Source of the DNA: FEN-1279 sp964501535
GTDB lineage: Bacteria; Bacteroidota; Ignavibacteria; Tepidaquicellales; Tepidaquicellaceae
Assembly (NCBI GenBank): GCA_964501535.1
Contig: CAZCSV010000003.1
Location: 186,001-250,000 of the forward strand
Direction of reading: 5' to 3'
DNA length: 64,000 bases
This document shows positions 28,052-38,245 of this stretch, one piece after another. Under the pieces are notes generated by a model. It was not told where the DNA came from, ran no database searches, and worked only from the letters and a program-made list of their open reading frames with translations. The position numbers and the translations under genes are program-made. Positions within the stretch are counted from its first letter, which is position 1. The number at the start of each line of letters is the position of its first letter.

Positions 28052-30076
28052 TTGGTAAAGACTTTTCAAATATTATTTTTACTTTTTTTTACAGCAAGTT
28101 TTGCGTTTTCGCAGGACGATGAACTCGATTTCAAAAAATACGAACTTGACGAATTAGTCATTGAATTTAAGAATTCACACAACTTCGAGGAAAACGACAT
28201 CGAGAACCTGATAAAGACCGGAAAATCCAATACATTCGTTTACAGTGAATTTTGTACAGACATATTAAGAATAGAAAAGTTTTATTTCGATAACGGTTTT
28301 ATAGATGCATCGGTAGACACTAACATTGCCATAAACGAGAAAGAGAAGAAGATAACAGCCAAATTCATAATTGACGAAAAACAGCCTTACAGAGTAGAAT
28401 ACATTGATTATAAGGGAATTGAGGATATCGGACCGACTTTAAGCGGGAAACTTTTTGAAGAGAAGGAAATGCTAATTAAGATAAATGACATATACAACAG
28501 AGGCAGACTCGCGCAGGAAATTTCACGAATAGTCACCTTTTTCAACAATAACGGATACGCAAATGCAATTAATGACCCTCCGGAAATAATTAAAATTGAG
28601 ACCAACAATCCCAGCAGAAAAAACAAAGTTATCATTAACCTAAATTTTCATCTCGGAGATTTTTACAGATTTGGAAAGACGAAAATAAAAATCGAAGACA
28701 ACAAATACGGAATTAAATTTTTCGAAGTATACAGAGAGCTGGAATATAACGAAAATGACACATACAGCAAGGAAAAGCTCATTGAAAGCGAGAACAGGAT
28801 AAACCGCATCACCATACTCGAAAACGCAAGAATATTATTCGATTATGTGGATTCAGTAAACAATATAATCCATCTCAAAATCAACGCATCGGTAAGGAAC
28901 AAATACGAAATACAGCCAAAGATATTAGGATACGACATAAATAACTTATTTTACGGGGGAGGCGGATTATCTTTTTCCGACAGATATTTCTTTGGCGGCG
29001 GAAGGACCCTGCTAATTAAGCTTGAAGGGCTAGTTCACTCCGACGATTACAACGGTATTGATTTTTCTATGAATGTATTTCAGCCGTATATTTTCAACAA
29101 CAATAAAATCACGGGTGAGTGGAAAATCGGGACGACATTGTTCAATGAGGATAAATACAGGACACTCGAAACGAAGAACCAGTTCGACATAAACTACGAA
29201 CTACCAAAGCATACATACATCAACAATCTGCAATTTTCGTGGAAAATAAGCAATCAAAGATTCACAGTGAAAAAGCCGGTTGAAAATAATTTAGGTGATA
29301 CGGTGGTTATTTTACCCGTAAATTCTTTCGTTAATACTTTTTCATCGGTATTGGGGCTCACGATAATTCACAATAATACAAACAGTTTTCAGTTTCCTTC
29401 AAAAGGTTTTTTTCAGTCGTATTTATTTGAAGAAAGCGGATTATTAAGCGGTGCCGCAAGAAAATTATTTGATATATCAACATTCAATTATTTTAAATTC
29501 ACTACCGTACACAAGTTTTATTTTAACGTATTGCACGAAAACAGTGCGTCCGTAATTGCTTCAAAGACATTACTCGGGGTTATTTTTGAATACGGGGACA
29601 ACTCTTTAAAAGTGAGCGGTACACCATACAATCTAAGCGTAGACTTCATTCCGCTCGAGACAAGATTTATTGCAGGCGGGAATACAAGCGTAAGGGGATG
29701 GACGGGAAAGAGACTAGGAACATTTAAAAACATGGAATACGGGGGGAACTTTTTATTCGAAGGGAATCTGGAGCACAGGACCAAACCGTTCAGAAACGAA
29801 AAAGGCATTTTCAAAGATTTAGGATTCGTTACTTTTTTTGATTACGGAAACTTATGGGAGGAGGCATCAAAATTTCAATTCAATCAGATTGCTCTTGCCA
29901 TTGGAGGCGGAATCCGTTATTACACGATAGTCGGTCCTGTAAGATTCGATATTGGTTTCAAATTATATGATTATTTTGCAGAAGAAGGAACCAATAAGTG
30001 GCTTTTCGACAATTCATTAAAAACAATTTTTAAAAACAAGATTGCATTTCAGTTCGGAATAGGAAACACTTTTTAA
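28052..30076 (+). CDS. Omp85/BamA-TamA-like outer-membrane protein
   Basis: A 674-residue protein: signal peptide (residues 1-20, ending FAFSQ), POTRA-like repeats to about residue 290, then a C-terminal 16-strand-type barrel (surface-antigen/Omp85 domain). The conserved lid-lock motif appears as SVRGWTGKRLG, and the last strand ends in Phe (FQFGIGNTF), the BAM recognition signal. BamA usually has ~800 residues with five POTRA domains; this shorter form could be TamA or a lineage-specific Omp85. The start is a TTG placed 10 bases after a terminator; there is no Shine-Dalgarno. Confidence 0.84.
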   Translation: MVKTFQILFLLFFTASFAFSQDDELDFKKYELDELVIEFKNSHNFEENDIENLIKTGKSNTFVYSEFCTDILRIEKFYFDNGFIDASVDTNIAINEKEKKITAKFIIDEKQPYRVEYIDYKGIEDIGPTLSGKLFEEKEMLIKINDIYNRGRLAQEISRIVTFFNNNGYANAINDPPEIIKIETNNPSRKNKVIINLNFHLGDFYRFGKTKIKIEDNKYGIKFFEVYRELEYNENDTYSKEKLIESENRINRITILENARILFDYVDSVNNIIHLKINASVRNKYEIQPKILGYDINNLFYGGGGLSFSDRYFFGGGRTLLIKLEGLVHSDDYNGIDFSMNVFQPYIFNNNKITGEWKIGTTLFNEDKYRTLETKNQFDINYELPKHTYINNLQFSWKISNQRFTVKKPVENNLGDTVVILPVNSFVNTFSSVLGLTIIHNNTNSFQFPSKGFFQSYLFEESGLLSGAARKLFDISTFNYFKFTTVHKFYFNVLHENSASVIASKTLLGVIFEYGDNSLKVSGTPYNLSVDFIPLETRFIAGGNTSVRGWTGKRLGTFKNMEYGGNFLFEGNLEHRTKPFRNEKGIFKDLGFVTFFDYGNLWEEASKFQFNQIALAIGGGIRYYTIVGPVRFDIGFKLYDYFAEEGTNKWLFDNSLKTIFKNKIAFQFGIGNTF

Positions 30077-30104
30077 TTTACGGGGAAACGAAGGAAAAAT
30101 TCAA

Positions 30105-31232
30105 ATGTGGTCAAACATAATAGGACAGGACAGAGTAATAAAAATACTGAAGAACATACATTCAAGCGATAAAATTTCGCATGCGTATATTTTTTACGGA
30201 AAGGAAGGAGTAGGAAAAGATGCGGTAGCGATAGAATTTGCAAAATTACTGAACTGCGACAATAAAATTGACGGGTCTGAAGCATGCGACAATTGTGCGA
30301 GTTGCAGGCAAATCAACACATTAAATTCCACTTTATTTAAATTCATCACCGCATTACCCGCCGGAAGGAAAGAGACATCGGAAGACGACAATCCGGTAAA
30401 TACGTTAAAGCAGGAAGATTACGAAATATATCTCGATGAGATAGCAAAGAAGTCCAGAGACAATTATCATAAGATAAACATTCCCAATGCGAATGACATC
30501 AGGATTAGCAGTATAAGGCAAATACGTAAGGAAATTTATCTTACGGGAGTAAAAGGGAAAAAGAAAATATTTATAATTTCAAACAGTGACCTGATGAATA
30601 CCCAGAGCTCTAATGCATTCCTGAAAATACTGGAAGAGCCACCCGGGGATTCGCTAATTATCTTGACGACATCCAGATTAAATTCAATGTTATCCACGAT
30701 AACAGGCAGGTGTCAGAAAATAAGGCTTGACCCGATAAGAAAGGAAGACATGACGAAATTTCTTCTTAATTTCAAAAAGGATATCGGTATACAGAAAGCC
30801 GAACTTTTTGCGGACATTTCCGACGGAAGTATTTTGAAATGCAAGAGCATTACCGATTCATATTTTTTTGAATTAAGGGAATCTGTAATAGATTTGCTTA
30901 TAGCACTTGTAATGAACAAGGGCATCACTCTATCAAATATAATAAATTCCCTTGTAATAGAAAAAGACAAAGAAAAAATAAGGCAGTTCCTGCTTTTAAT
31001 AATAATATGGTTCAGGGATGTTATACTGATTTCCAACGGAGAGACAGCAAACATTATCAACAAAGACAAGCTCGAAAGGCTTGAAAAGTTTACAAAGCTC
31101 TATAAAACGAATAATTACAAAATAATAAACTTTGTAGAGGATAGTTACAAAGAGCTTGACCAAAACCTGAATACCGAGCTGCTTTTATTAAATCTCGCTT
31201 TTAAAATAAAATCCGAATTTAAAACTGTATAA
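30105..31232 (+). CDS. holB: DNA polymerase III delta' subunit
   Basis: A 375-residue clamp-loader AAA+ subunit. It begins MWSNIIGQDRVIKIL, has the P-loop GKEGVGKD (33-40), and a zinc-binding cluster with Cys51, Cys61, Cys64 and Cys67. ILEEPPGDSLIILTT and the GRC motif (TITGRCQKI) are typical of delta'. Its last 14 bases overlap the 3' end of the convergent lipoprotein gene. The N-terminal AAA+ part also resembles DnaX, but the length and P-loop point to HolB. Confidence 0.9.
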   Translation: MWSNIIGQDRVIKILKNIHSSDKISHAYIFYGKEGVGKDAVAIEFAKLLNCDNKIDGSEACDNCASCRQINTLNSTLFKFITALPAGRKETSEDDNPVNTLKQEDYEIYLDEIAKKSRDNYHKINIPNANDIRISSIRQIRKEIYLTGVKGKKKIFIISNSDLMNTQSSNAFLKILEEPPGDSLIILTTSRLNSMLSTITGRCQKIRLDPIRKEDMTKFLLNFKKDIGIQKAELFADISDGSILKCKSITDSYFFELRESVIDLLIALVMNKGITLSNIINSLVIEKDKEKIRQFLLLIIIWFRDVILISNGETANIINKDKLERLEKFTKLYKTNNYKIINFVEDSYKELDQNLNTELLLLNLAFKIKSEFKTV

Positions 31233-32622
31233 ATACATTATCAATTTTCCATCCACCTTTCAGATTCAGCATTGGTTCAAATACTCTAAATTTCTCGGAC
31301 GGTTTAAACGGATTATGGCTGCCGTAATCATAAGTCCTGTTTTTATTCTCATCAATGAAAGAAAATAAGACATACTGCCCTTCGGGAATTTGCTTAAAGC
31401 TAAACGATGAATCTTTTTCGAGGTATACCGAATAAAAAACAGTATTAATGCTCTGATTATATAGTTTAATATATACCGGGCTTCCGAGCTTTTCCATATC
31501 TACCACTTTGCCCGAAATACTACCGGATTTTCTTTCATCTGCCACATTGAATAAAATCTCACAATAATTTTTATTTTTTGTATTGCTCAAATCAATTATG
31601 AATTTCAGTGAGGAAGAATATTTCAGCAATTCGACCGGAATAATTTCCAGCAGTGAATCAGACGCCCAATTATAATGCAGTCTGTATTGTTTCTTGTCCG
31701 CAGTATCCAGCAATTTAATATTTTCAGCGATTTCAAACCGGGACGTTTTATTATTTTTAAAATAAAAAATAAATCTCGAATCAATCGGAACGCTTGAATC
31801 ATTATTTTTCACCGACGAGAAAATACTATTGGACGTATCCGGAGTAAGGGAAGAAAAATATTTTTCGGAATAAATAAAATCGTCGCCGGGGAAATAATCA
31901 GCGAACAAGAAATGCGTCTCATATTTCGTTACTGTATCCTCGATATTTACATCACCATTCAAGACAGATATTTCATCCGCACCGACATCAAACAAAAAAT
32001 TTCTGTTATTATCTTTTAAAGCAAACAGCCTGAATTTCCCTTTCGGCAAATGGTAAAAAAAGAACCTGCTCTTCTCGTCGACCTGAGTAAAATAATCGGG
32101 GAATTTTTTTTCAGGATTAATCAGGGAATCATTTGCATTATTATTTAGATATGCAAATATCATCAGGTTATCCGATTTTGAGGAAAAAACTTTTCCGTTT
32201 ATTTTACCGTTATCAATGGAACTTCCCGTAGAAAACGAGAATTGGATCGGTGCCGTTAAGGTATTACCGTGAATATCCTTAAGACCCTTACCTATCACGA
32301 AGGAATAAGTTGTATTTTTCAGTAGTCCTTTTGGAAATTCAATTTCCACCTTCGTCCCGCTCCAGTTAAAATTCAACTCCCCCATTGGTTTTGGAGAAAT
32401 AAAAAGGGCATCCTTCATACTTCTTCTTTCTACATATTCATTAAATTCAATCGAGACAATATTATCTTTGAAATTCAGAGTATTCGATTTAGGAGATATC
32501 TTCAATACTTTCGGAGGGATTAAATCATCTTCCCCGCCGGAGGGAGGGAGCTGGTTAGCGCATCCAAAGACAAAAAAAACAAAGAAAACAAAAACAGGAT
32601 AAGTATTTAATATCTTTTTCAT
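31219..32622 (-). CDS. Lipoprotein with Ig-like (BIg_5) domain
   Basis: A 467-residue lipoprotein (VFGC lipobox, Cys21) with a conserved QLPPSGGEDDLIPP segment right after the anchor. An Ig-like domain with LNFKDNIVSIEFNEYV and ending IQFSFSTG follows (residues ~35-130), then beta-rich repeats. This architecture (C-N-Q-L-P-P-S-G-G-x-D-D/E plus BIg_5) is widespread in Bacteroidota lipoproteins of unknown role. It overlaps the kinase stop by 4 bases (ATGA), so kinase and lipoprotein are coupled, and it is convergent with and overlaps holB. Confidence 0.82.
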   Translation of the reverse strand: MKKILNTYPVFVFFVFFVFGCANQLPPSGGEDDLIPPKVLKISPKSNTLNFKDNIVSIEFNEYVERRSMKDALFISPKPMGELNFNWSGTKVEIEFPKGLLKNTTYSFVIGKGLKDIHGNTLTAPIQFSFSTGSSIDNGKINGKVFSSKSDNLMIFAYLNNNANDSLINPEKKFPDYFTQVDEKSRFFFYHLPKGKFRLFALKDNNRNFLFDVGADEISVLNGDVNIEDTVTKYETHFLFADYFPGDDFIYSEKYFSSLTPDTSNSIFSSVKNNDSSVPIDSRFIFYFKNNKTSRFEIAENIKLLDTADKKQYRLHYNWASDSLLEIIPVELLKYSSSLKFIIDLSNTKNKNYCEILFNVADERKSGSISGKVVDMEKLGSPVYIKLYNQSINTVFYSVYLEKDSSFSFKQIPEGQYVLFSFIDENKNRTYDYGSHNPFKPSEKFRVFEPMLNLKGGWKIDNVFIQF

Positions 32623-35600
32623 TTCACCCCGGGTCTGTTTTTAACAATAAATTTCACAGTAACTGTTGTTCCCGAGTTAATTTTACTATCAAACGTAATA
32701 GAGGCTTTCATATCATCGAGTGTTTTTTTAGTTATAGCGAGTCCGAGCCCCATACCCTGCGATTTAGTCGAAAAATTCGGCTCGCACAGTTTACCCAAAA
32801 TATCAGGTTCGATTCCGCACCCGTTATCGGTAATTTTCACGTAAACAAATTCACCGGTTGAAAATGTTTTTATTTCGATTTTCCCGTTTTCAGAGATTGC
32901 CTGTAATGCATTTTTAACGATATTCTGGAAAGCCCTGTTTAGTTCCTGTATATCCCCGAAAATCTCGGGCAAATCATCAGCCAGCAATTTTACAAATTCA
33001 ACTTCGGGTTCAAGCGAATAAAGGGAAATTACGTCGTCGAGGACGGAGTTTACGTTCAAATATTCATAATTTCTTCTCGGCAGTTTGGCAAAATTGGAAA
33101 ACTCAGTGGCAATATGATTCAGCTTATCAATTTCATTAACAATCATTACTTTTGTTTTCCCGAGCACTTCTTCAAAATCCTTGTCGGGTTTTTCCTTATA
33201 GATTGAAAACAGATGTTGAATAGACAGCTTCATAGGTGTGAGCGGATTTTTGATCTCGTGCGCCACACGTCTTGCGATATCTCTCCAAGCGGCTTCCCTT
33301 TCGGCTTTTTTCAGTTCGTTCTTTGATTTCTCGAGTTCTTTAGTCATTTTATTAAACGACTCAACGAGACTTCCGAGTTCGTCATTGCTTTTTAATCTAA
33401 TTTCAATATTATTTTCACCTTTAGAAAGTTTATCGGTAGCATTCTTAAGTTCTAATATAGGTTTTGAAATTCTCTGTGTGATATAGCTGACAACAATCAG
33501 CAAAATTATAATAACCGTGAAATAAGAGCCGAAAATGAAAGTCAGAGTTTCGGTCAGTTCTTCGTTAATTACTTTTTGCTGATAGACCGATATTGAGGAA
33601 ATTATTCCGGCAATATTATTTGATTTATCCTTATAGGGTTTATATCCGACGAGGAAGTCAAATCCTCCGATATTTTCGTTTTTAATAAAGAAATCCTTTT
33701 TCAGAAATATTATATTATACAGGGCATCATTATCGACTCTCGAATCGAGTAAATCAGATTTGAACAATTCATCATTTGTAGAAGCAACGAGTCTGTTTTT
33801 GACAAAGAAGTTGAAATTTTTTTCTGTGCGGGAAAAATTTTTATCGAGAATTTCCTTAGCAACGTGCCTCAAACTATCGAAGGATTTATATTTGCTCACG
33901 GATATTTTTTCGTCTTTCAGACTCTCGTTTACAAGGCTTAGATCAGAGATAATTTGGTTTTGCACCGATGCGTTATTCTTATTTGTAATATAGGAGCGCG
34001 TATAGATACCAAGAAAAATTATCGGAATAATCGAAACGAGCAAAAACGAGACGAAAAGTTTTTCACTGAAATTGAACTGAATTTTATGAACTTTAAACAG
34101 CAGGTACAAACCTATTAAAAGATACAGGACAATATAAATAGTTACAGTAAACAAGATAAACTTCAGATAAAAAAACATAGTCACGGAAATATCATCACGT
34201 TTCAGGCTTACCACATATATTTTTTCGTCCTGCGCGTCATTAATCTCTGCAGACTGATTTGCCGCAAGAATAAAGAAGGATTTATAGGGTTCGTTGTTAA
34301 TACTTTCATAACGCCAGTACTTCGGATTGTTACCGGTTTTCAGATACTCCCTGAAGGGTTCGAGCGATTTGACCAGGACTCTTGATACTTCGGCATCGGT
34401 GGTATTGATAATTTCGCCGTTCAGAAATTCCGTGATTACTGGTCTGGCAATCAGTTTATCAGCCAAATTGTCGGTTGCATAGCTGCTGAATATTTTCGCA
34501 GAGGTATTCGGCAATAAATTTTTAGCTTCCGAATTCACAAGCATCAGCGCGTATCCGAGAGTTCTGGCATACACGGTATTTTTCAAATCATAGTCTTCAA
34601 TAGGAAGAATACCTACAAAATATTTTCTCTCGGAATTTTTCAAAATATTGACATCGCCCAGCATCAAAGGCATACTGCCGTCACCCTCCGATTCCTCCTC
34701 ATTGTCAAATTCCTCGCTCCTGCTAAAATCATTTGTATCGGAATCGGGTATGTCGATTATTAATCTATTTTCAAAGAATTTCTTTTTCACGAAATTCACG
34801 ACGCTGTCGCTGTTTAATACAGTAGAATTAATATTAAAATCGCTGATAATTTTTTTTGAAGTATCGAGTATTATTATAGCGGAATAGTAGTTTTCATAGC
34901 TCAGCTTGCTTTCCTTCCACAGGTGGAAAGCGAGTTTCTGATTTTTATTTTTATCCCGAATCTGCTCGCTCGTGGTTTTACCGGCTGAGAGGCTGGTCAG
35001 TTCATTGGAAATCAGATATACAATCCTGTCATCCTGCTGTTCAGACAATTCCGTTGCAAGCAGCTCAACGAATTTTTTTTCTTGTGATTTTGTCTTTTCG
35101 AGTAAAATCAACGGAGAAATTATAATACAAATCAGGAGTAGAATCGAAAAGTTTTTAATGGACAGGAGAGAATAATTTTTTTTCAATATAATCGGCCTGT
35201 TGATATAATAGCTGAAAACGAAGAGAAGCACGATAATCAATATTCTCTGATAATATATTATTTCGAGATTATTAAAGAGCATATCCACCAACTGATTAAT
35301 CAGCAGAAACATTATCAACAAGAACAGGATATAATTTTTACGCAGTAACTTCAGTCCTTTAATCTTTCTTAATTCGGCAAAAATCAGCAGTATTAAGGAA
35401 GAGCTGACCAGCAGATAGGACAAAGTAACGATTAAGATTACGATTTGCACGAAGAACAGACCAATTCCCGGGATAATACTTGATTTATCCATAAATTTAA
35501 TGTTCGAATCATAAATAATTGTCTGGACAAATACCGCATATATATTCGAAAAATAGAAAAACAGAGCAATCAATAGAGATATGGTTAAAACAATCAGGAA

Positions 35601-36731
35601 GTTGTTTGCGCCGCTTTTCTCGATGGTTCTGATATACTTATAAATTTCTTTTGTTATAAAAATCGTAAAGAATAGAACAAGAACAGAGGTTACAATGAGT
35701 TCTCCGAGCGATTTCATAATTCCGAATCCGAATGTCGATGCGAAATACGAAGGTGAGAACACATCGCCTTCGAAAAGACCGGAAGGGAAATTCAGGAAAA
35801 TGAACAAATATCTCAACGCAAATATATAAAGACCGAACGAGACTATTCTAACAACAATGTTTTTTAAATTTTTAAGTGCAGACAAAAAGAAGAAGAATGT
35901 CAAAACGACAAAGACAAACAGCAGGAATGAAATTATTTTATGTGTAAACTGATTTATACCGGAAATATGTGTTGCCTTGTCATACAGCGGTATGAGGACT
36001 TTTCCGATTGTCTTATCATCGATGCTGATTAAATCAATTACCTGGTTTTCCTTAATCCTGTTGGAATCAATTTGTATATAACCGCTAACCGGATTCGACG
36101 AAATTAACTCGTAGGTATTTTTATAAGTTTTTTCCAGAAATTCGGAAAAAGCGGTCATCTTGGTTAATTCATCCTTGTAATGATATCTAACGCTGAGAAG
36201 TTTTGCGGTAAGCAAGACTCCGCATATCTGATTTTCGTCATCGAATTTTTTCAATGGTCTGTAAACAACAAGGTAATTCGAATATCCGATTTCTTTAATA
36301 ACTGAGAAGCTGTTTCCGGAAAATGCTTTTTGCAGAAGGTAGTATTCAGGTTCGAGCTGACTGCCCTGAAAAGCAAGCAAATTCATCCACTTGTCATAAA
36401 TTTCAATCTGGAAATCCCGGGAAATATTATTCCTGTATATTTCATCGTATATCTTCTTCGCATCACCCTTGTCGGTCTGTTTTCTGATTTCATAATTTAC
36501 CGAAAGCGAATTAGAAAAGTCGGAAATCTCCTTCTGGAAAGAATTAAAAACTTCGAGAGTGCCTGCTTTATTATTCTGTTCTTTTTCGTTAAAAACGTTT
36601 TGCCAGTCGTCATCTGCGTTAGAAATAATAAAGAGAGATACAAGTTTTACCAGACCAATCCAGACGATAATAAAGATAAGCAGGAATGTCAGGATTTTAT
36701 TGCGGGAGTTGAATAAATTTAATATCTTCAA
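32619..36731 (-). CDS. Large NtrY-like sensor histidine kinase
   Basis: A 1370-residue kinase, about twice the usual NtrY size. It has an N-terminal helix and an extracytoplasmic region to ~residue 255. A block of about eight transmembrane helices follows (~260-550), then a second extracytoplasmic region to ~865, two helices, a third extracytoplasmic region, a final helix near 1070, HAMP, HisKA and HATPase. The H-box is HEIKNPLTPMKLS with His1158; N-box NIVKNAL, G1 DNGCGI and G2 GMGLGL are all present. The HEIKNPLTP form is typical of NtrY. No response regulator is in the window. It forms an operon with DUF4783 upstream and the BIg_5 lipoprotein downstream. Confidence 0.88.
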   Translation of the reverse strand: MKILNLFNSRNKILTFLLIFIIVWIGLVKLVSLFIISNADDDWQNVFNEKEQNNKAGTLEVFNSFQKEISDFSNSLSVNYEIRKQTDKGDAKKIYDEIYRNNISRDFQIEIYDKWMNLLAFQGSQLEPEYYLLQKAFSGNSFSVIKEIGYSNYLVVYRPLKKFDDENQICGVLLTAKLLSVRYHYKDELTKMTAFSEFLEKTYKNTYELISSNPVSGYIQIDSNRIKENQVIDLISIDDKTIGKVLIPLYDKATHISGINQFTHKIISFLLFVFVVLTFFFFLSALKNLKNIVVRIVSFGLYIFALRYLFIFLNFPSGLFEGDVFSPSYFASTFGFGIMKSLGELIVTSVLVLFFTIFITKEIYKYIRTIEKSGANNFLIVLTISLLIALFFYFSNIYAVFVQTIIYDSNIKFMDKSSIIPGIGLFFVQIVILIVTLSYLLVSSSLILLIFAELRKIKGLKLLRKNYILFLLIMFLLINQLVDMLFNNLEIIYYQRILIIVLLFVFSYYINRPIILKKNYSLLSIKNFSILLLICIIISPLILLEKTKSQEKKFVELLATELSEQQDDRIVYLISNELTSLSAGKTTSEQIRDKNKNQKLAFHLWKESKLSYENYYSAIIILDTSKKIISDFNINSTVLNSDSVVNFVKKKFFENRLIIDIPDSDTNDFSRSEEFDNEEESEGDGSMPLMLGDVNILKNSERKYFVGILPIEDYDLKNTVYARTLGYALMLVNSEAKNLLPNTSAKIFSSYATDNLADKLIARPVITEFLNGEIINTTDAEVSRVLVKSLEPFREYLKTGNNPKYWRYESINNEPYKSFFILAANQSAEINDAQDEKIYVVSLKRDDISVTMFFYLKFILFTVTIYIVLYLLIGLYLLFKVHKIQFNFSEKLFVSFLLVSIIPIIFLGIYTRSYITNKNNASVQNQIISDLSLVNESLKDEKISVSKYKSFDSLRHVAKEILDKNFSRTEKNFNFFVKNRLVASTNDELFKSDLLDSRVDNDALYNIIFLKKDFFIKNENIGGFDFLVGYKPYKDKSNNIAGIISSISVYQQKVINEELTETLTFIFGSYFTVIIILLIVVSYITQRISKPILELKNATDKLSKGENNIEIRLKSNDELGSLVESFNKMTKELEKSKNELKKAEREAAWRDIARRVAHEIKNPLTPMKLSIQHLFSIYKEKPDKDFEEVLGKTKVMIVNEIDKLNHIATEFSNFAKLPRRNYEYLNVNSVLDDVISLYSLEPEVEFVKLLADDLPEIFGDIQELNRAFQNIVKNALQAISENGKIEIKTFSTGEFVYVKITDNGCGIEPDILGKLCEPNFSTKSQGMGLGLAITKKTLDDMKASITFDSKINSGTTVTVKFIVKNRPGVK

Positions 36732-36746
36732 TTTTCCGGTTTCGTT

Positions 36747-37208
36747 TTAGTTGAGACTTATTTGGTCAATAATCCATACATCATCCTTATACTTCAAGGA
36801 CACGGAAGCATTCAGTTCCCTTTTGCCGCTTCCCCTGTCGTAGACATATTTACCGAGAGCGAATGCAAAGGAATTTTTCAGATAAGAATGCTTATATTTG
36901 AAACTGACGACTTTAAAATAATCCATAAACTCGGAAAGAATCAGTTCAGCTTGGTTTGGGCTGTAATAGCCTTTATCGGTGCTTATAATATTCAGATAGA
37001 CTTCGGAGCCGAAGTAATAGCTGATTCTGCTAACGTTCTGGGAATTAAAACCGGTGGCAATATCCTTGAAAGTCCTCTTGCACAGAGAATATTTCGACTT
37101 TGTTTTTTCGTTTTTATATTTCTTATCCTTCCACCAGTCGTCCTGCGCACCTGCATTAGCGTAAGCAATAAAAAACACGCAGAAGAGTATTAGTAACCGA
37201 ATTTTCAA
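36747..37208 (-). CDS. DUF4783-like secreted protein
   Basis: A 153-residue protein with a signal peptide (cleavage likely after ANAGA) and an NTF2-like fold pattern: FKDIATGFNSQNVSRIS, YYSPNQAELILSEFMDYF and a final VWIIDQISLN. This fits DUF4783, found in Bacteroidota. The start is TTG. It lies 15 bases upstream of the large kinase, so it may be the periplasmic partner of the sensor (inference). Confidence 0.75.
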   Translation of the reverse strand: MKIRLLILFCVFFIAYANAGAQDDWWKDKKYKNEKTKSKYSLCKRTFKDIATGFNSQNVSRISYYFGSEVYLNIISTDKGYYSPNQAELILSEFMDYFKVVSFKYKHSYLKNSFAFALGKYVYDRGSGKRELNASVSLKYKDDVWIIDQISLN

Positions 37209-37533
37209 ATTGATTCTTTTTTAATTGAATAGTTATAAATTAAACAAAAAAGACAGTTAAATCAATCAATATAAGAGGAACAATTTCCGGAAAACACTTG
37301 ATAATTTAAGTAAAAAATTAAGCCTATAAAGTATTGTTTACAGCGTCAGGAATTCTATTGATTTTAAAGGGATTCCTCAACAGGCGAGACGGCAGGAATT
37401 TTTCAACAGGATTTTGAAAAAAATTACAAAACATACAAATCCATTCACATTGCAATTATAATCTTTTTGTATTATATTGTATAAAATATATAAGCTACTA
37501 AATAATTCAAGTTTTTAATTAAACAATTACGCA
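37209..37533. other. Divergent intergenic region, 325 bases
   Basis: No gene here. It contains a separated inverted repeat AGGAAT...ATTCCT (37348-37377), a direct repeat TCAACAGG (37377 and 37403) and an AT-rich tract just before the S24 repressor (TATTATATTGTATAAAATATA region near 37470-37490). These are candidates for operators of the adjacent repressor, since S24-type repressors usually regulate themselves; the assignment is inference. Confidence 0.4.
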
Positions 37534-38181
37534 ATGAAAATGGACAAAAATTCTTTCAGCGAAAGGTTAATGGAGTTTTGCAGGTTGGTTTCGCCGACTC
37601 AGGTTGATTTTGCCTCCAAGCTCGGAATGAAGCCGCAGACTCTCCAGAAATACATAAAGGGACAGAGGCTTCCCTTGCCCGACATTTTAAACAAAATCAG
37701 CAATCTCGGATGCAACATAAACTGGCTTCTGAACGGTGAGGGTGAAATGCTCAAGAAGCCTGACAAACCGCATGGAAAGACAAAGTTGATTCCTATGCTT
37801 GCAGAGGTGGAGTGCGGAGTTCCGGTTTACAACCAGATAAACAGCGATGCAATAAAAATGATGGAGCTGACCGAAGCAAATCATTTTACGAATCCTTTTA
37901 TAGCAATAGCACGCGGGGAATCGATGCGCCCGTATATAAATCCCGGAGATTTACTGCTGTGCTCGGACGAGCCGCATAAAATAAAAGACGGCAGAGCAGT
38001 GGTGGTGAATTTCAAAACAATTCCGGAAACGTATTCGAGCAATGCAAAGCTGATAAAGTTTCTGGATGATGACAGGATTATGCTGTATTCGGTCAACACG
38101 AAATACGCTCCGACGGTGCACAAAAAAAGCGAGATTTACAAGATATATAAAGTTGTAAGGATTATCCGCGAGGTTAAGTAA
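37534..38181 (+). CDS. XRE-S24 transcriptional repressor (LexA/CI-like)
   Basis: A 215-residue repressor: an N-terminal helix-turn-helix (residues ~18-65, QVDFASKLGMKPQTLQKYIKG) and a C-terminal S24 protease domain. The Ser/Lys dyad is Ser130 in ARGESMRPYINPGD with a lysine near 172-175 (AKLIKFL). The probable self-cleavage bond is Cys94-Gly95 (AEVECGVP). Such proteins cleave themselves upon RecA activation and control prophage or stress genes. No phage genes adjoin it. Start at the first ATG; a second Met two codons later is equally possible. Confidence 0.86.
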   Translation: MKMDKNSFSERLMEFCRLVSPTQVDFASKLGMKPQTLQKYIKGQRLPLPDILNKISNLGCNINWLLNGEGEMLKKPDKPHGKTKLIPMLAEVECGVPVYNQINSDAIKMMELTEANHFTNPFIAIARGESMRPYINPGDLLLCSDEPHKIKDGRAVVVNFKTIPETYSSNAKLIKFLDDDRIMLYSVNTKYAPTVHKKSEIYKIYKVVRIIREVK

Positions 38182-38245
38182 CAAAAGCGTAGCAAAACCG
38201 TAATAATTAATAGAATATTAAATATAAAAATTAAATTTTTAAAAT

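Noticed and set aside
37534..38181. S24 repressor as the immunity gene of a prophage
   Set aside because: No integrase, capsid, tail or replication genes are on either side; neighbours are ordinary chromosomal genes.
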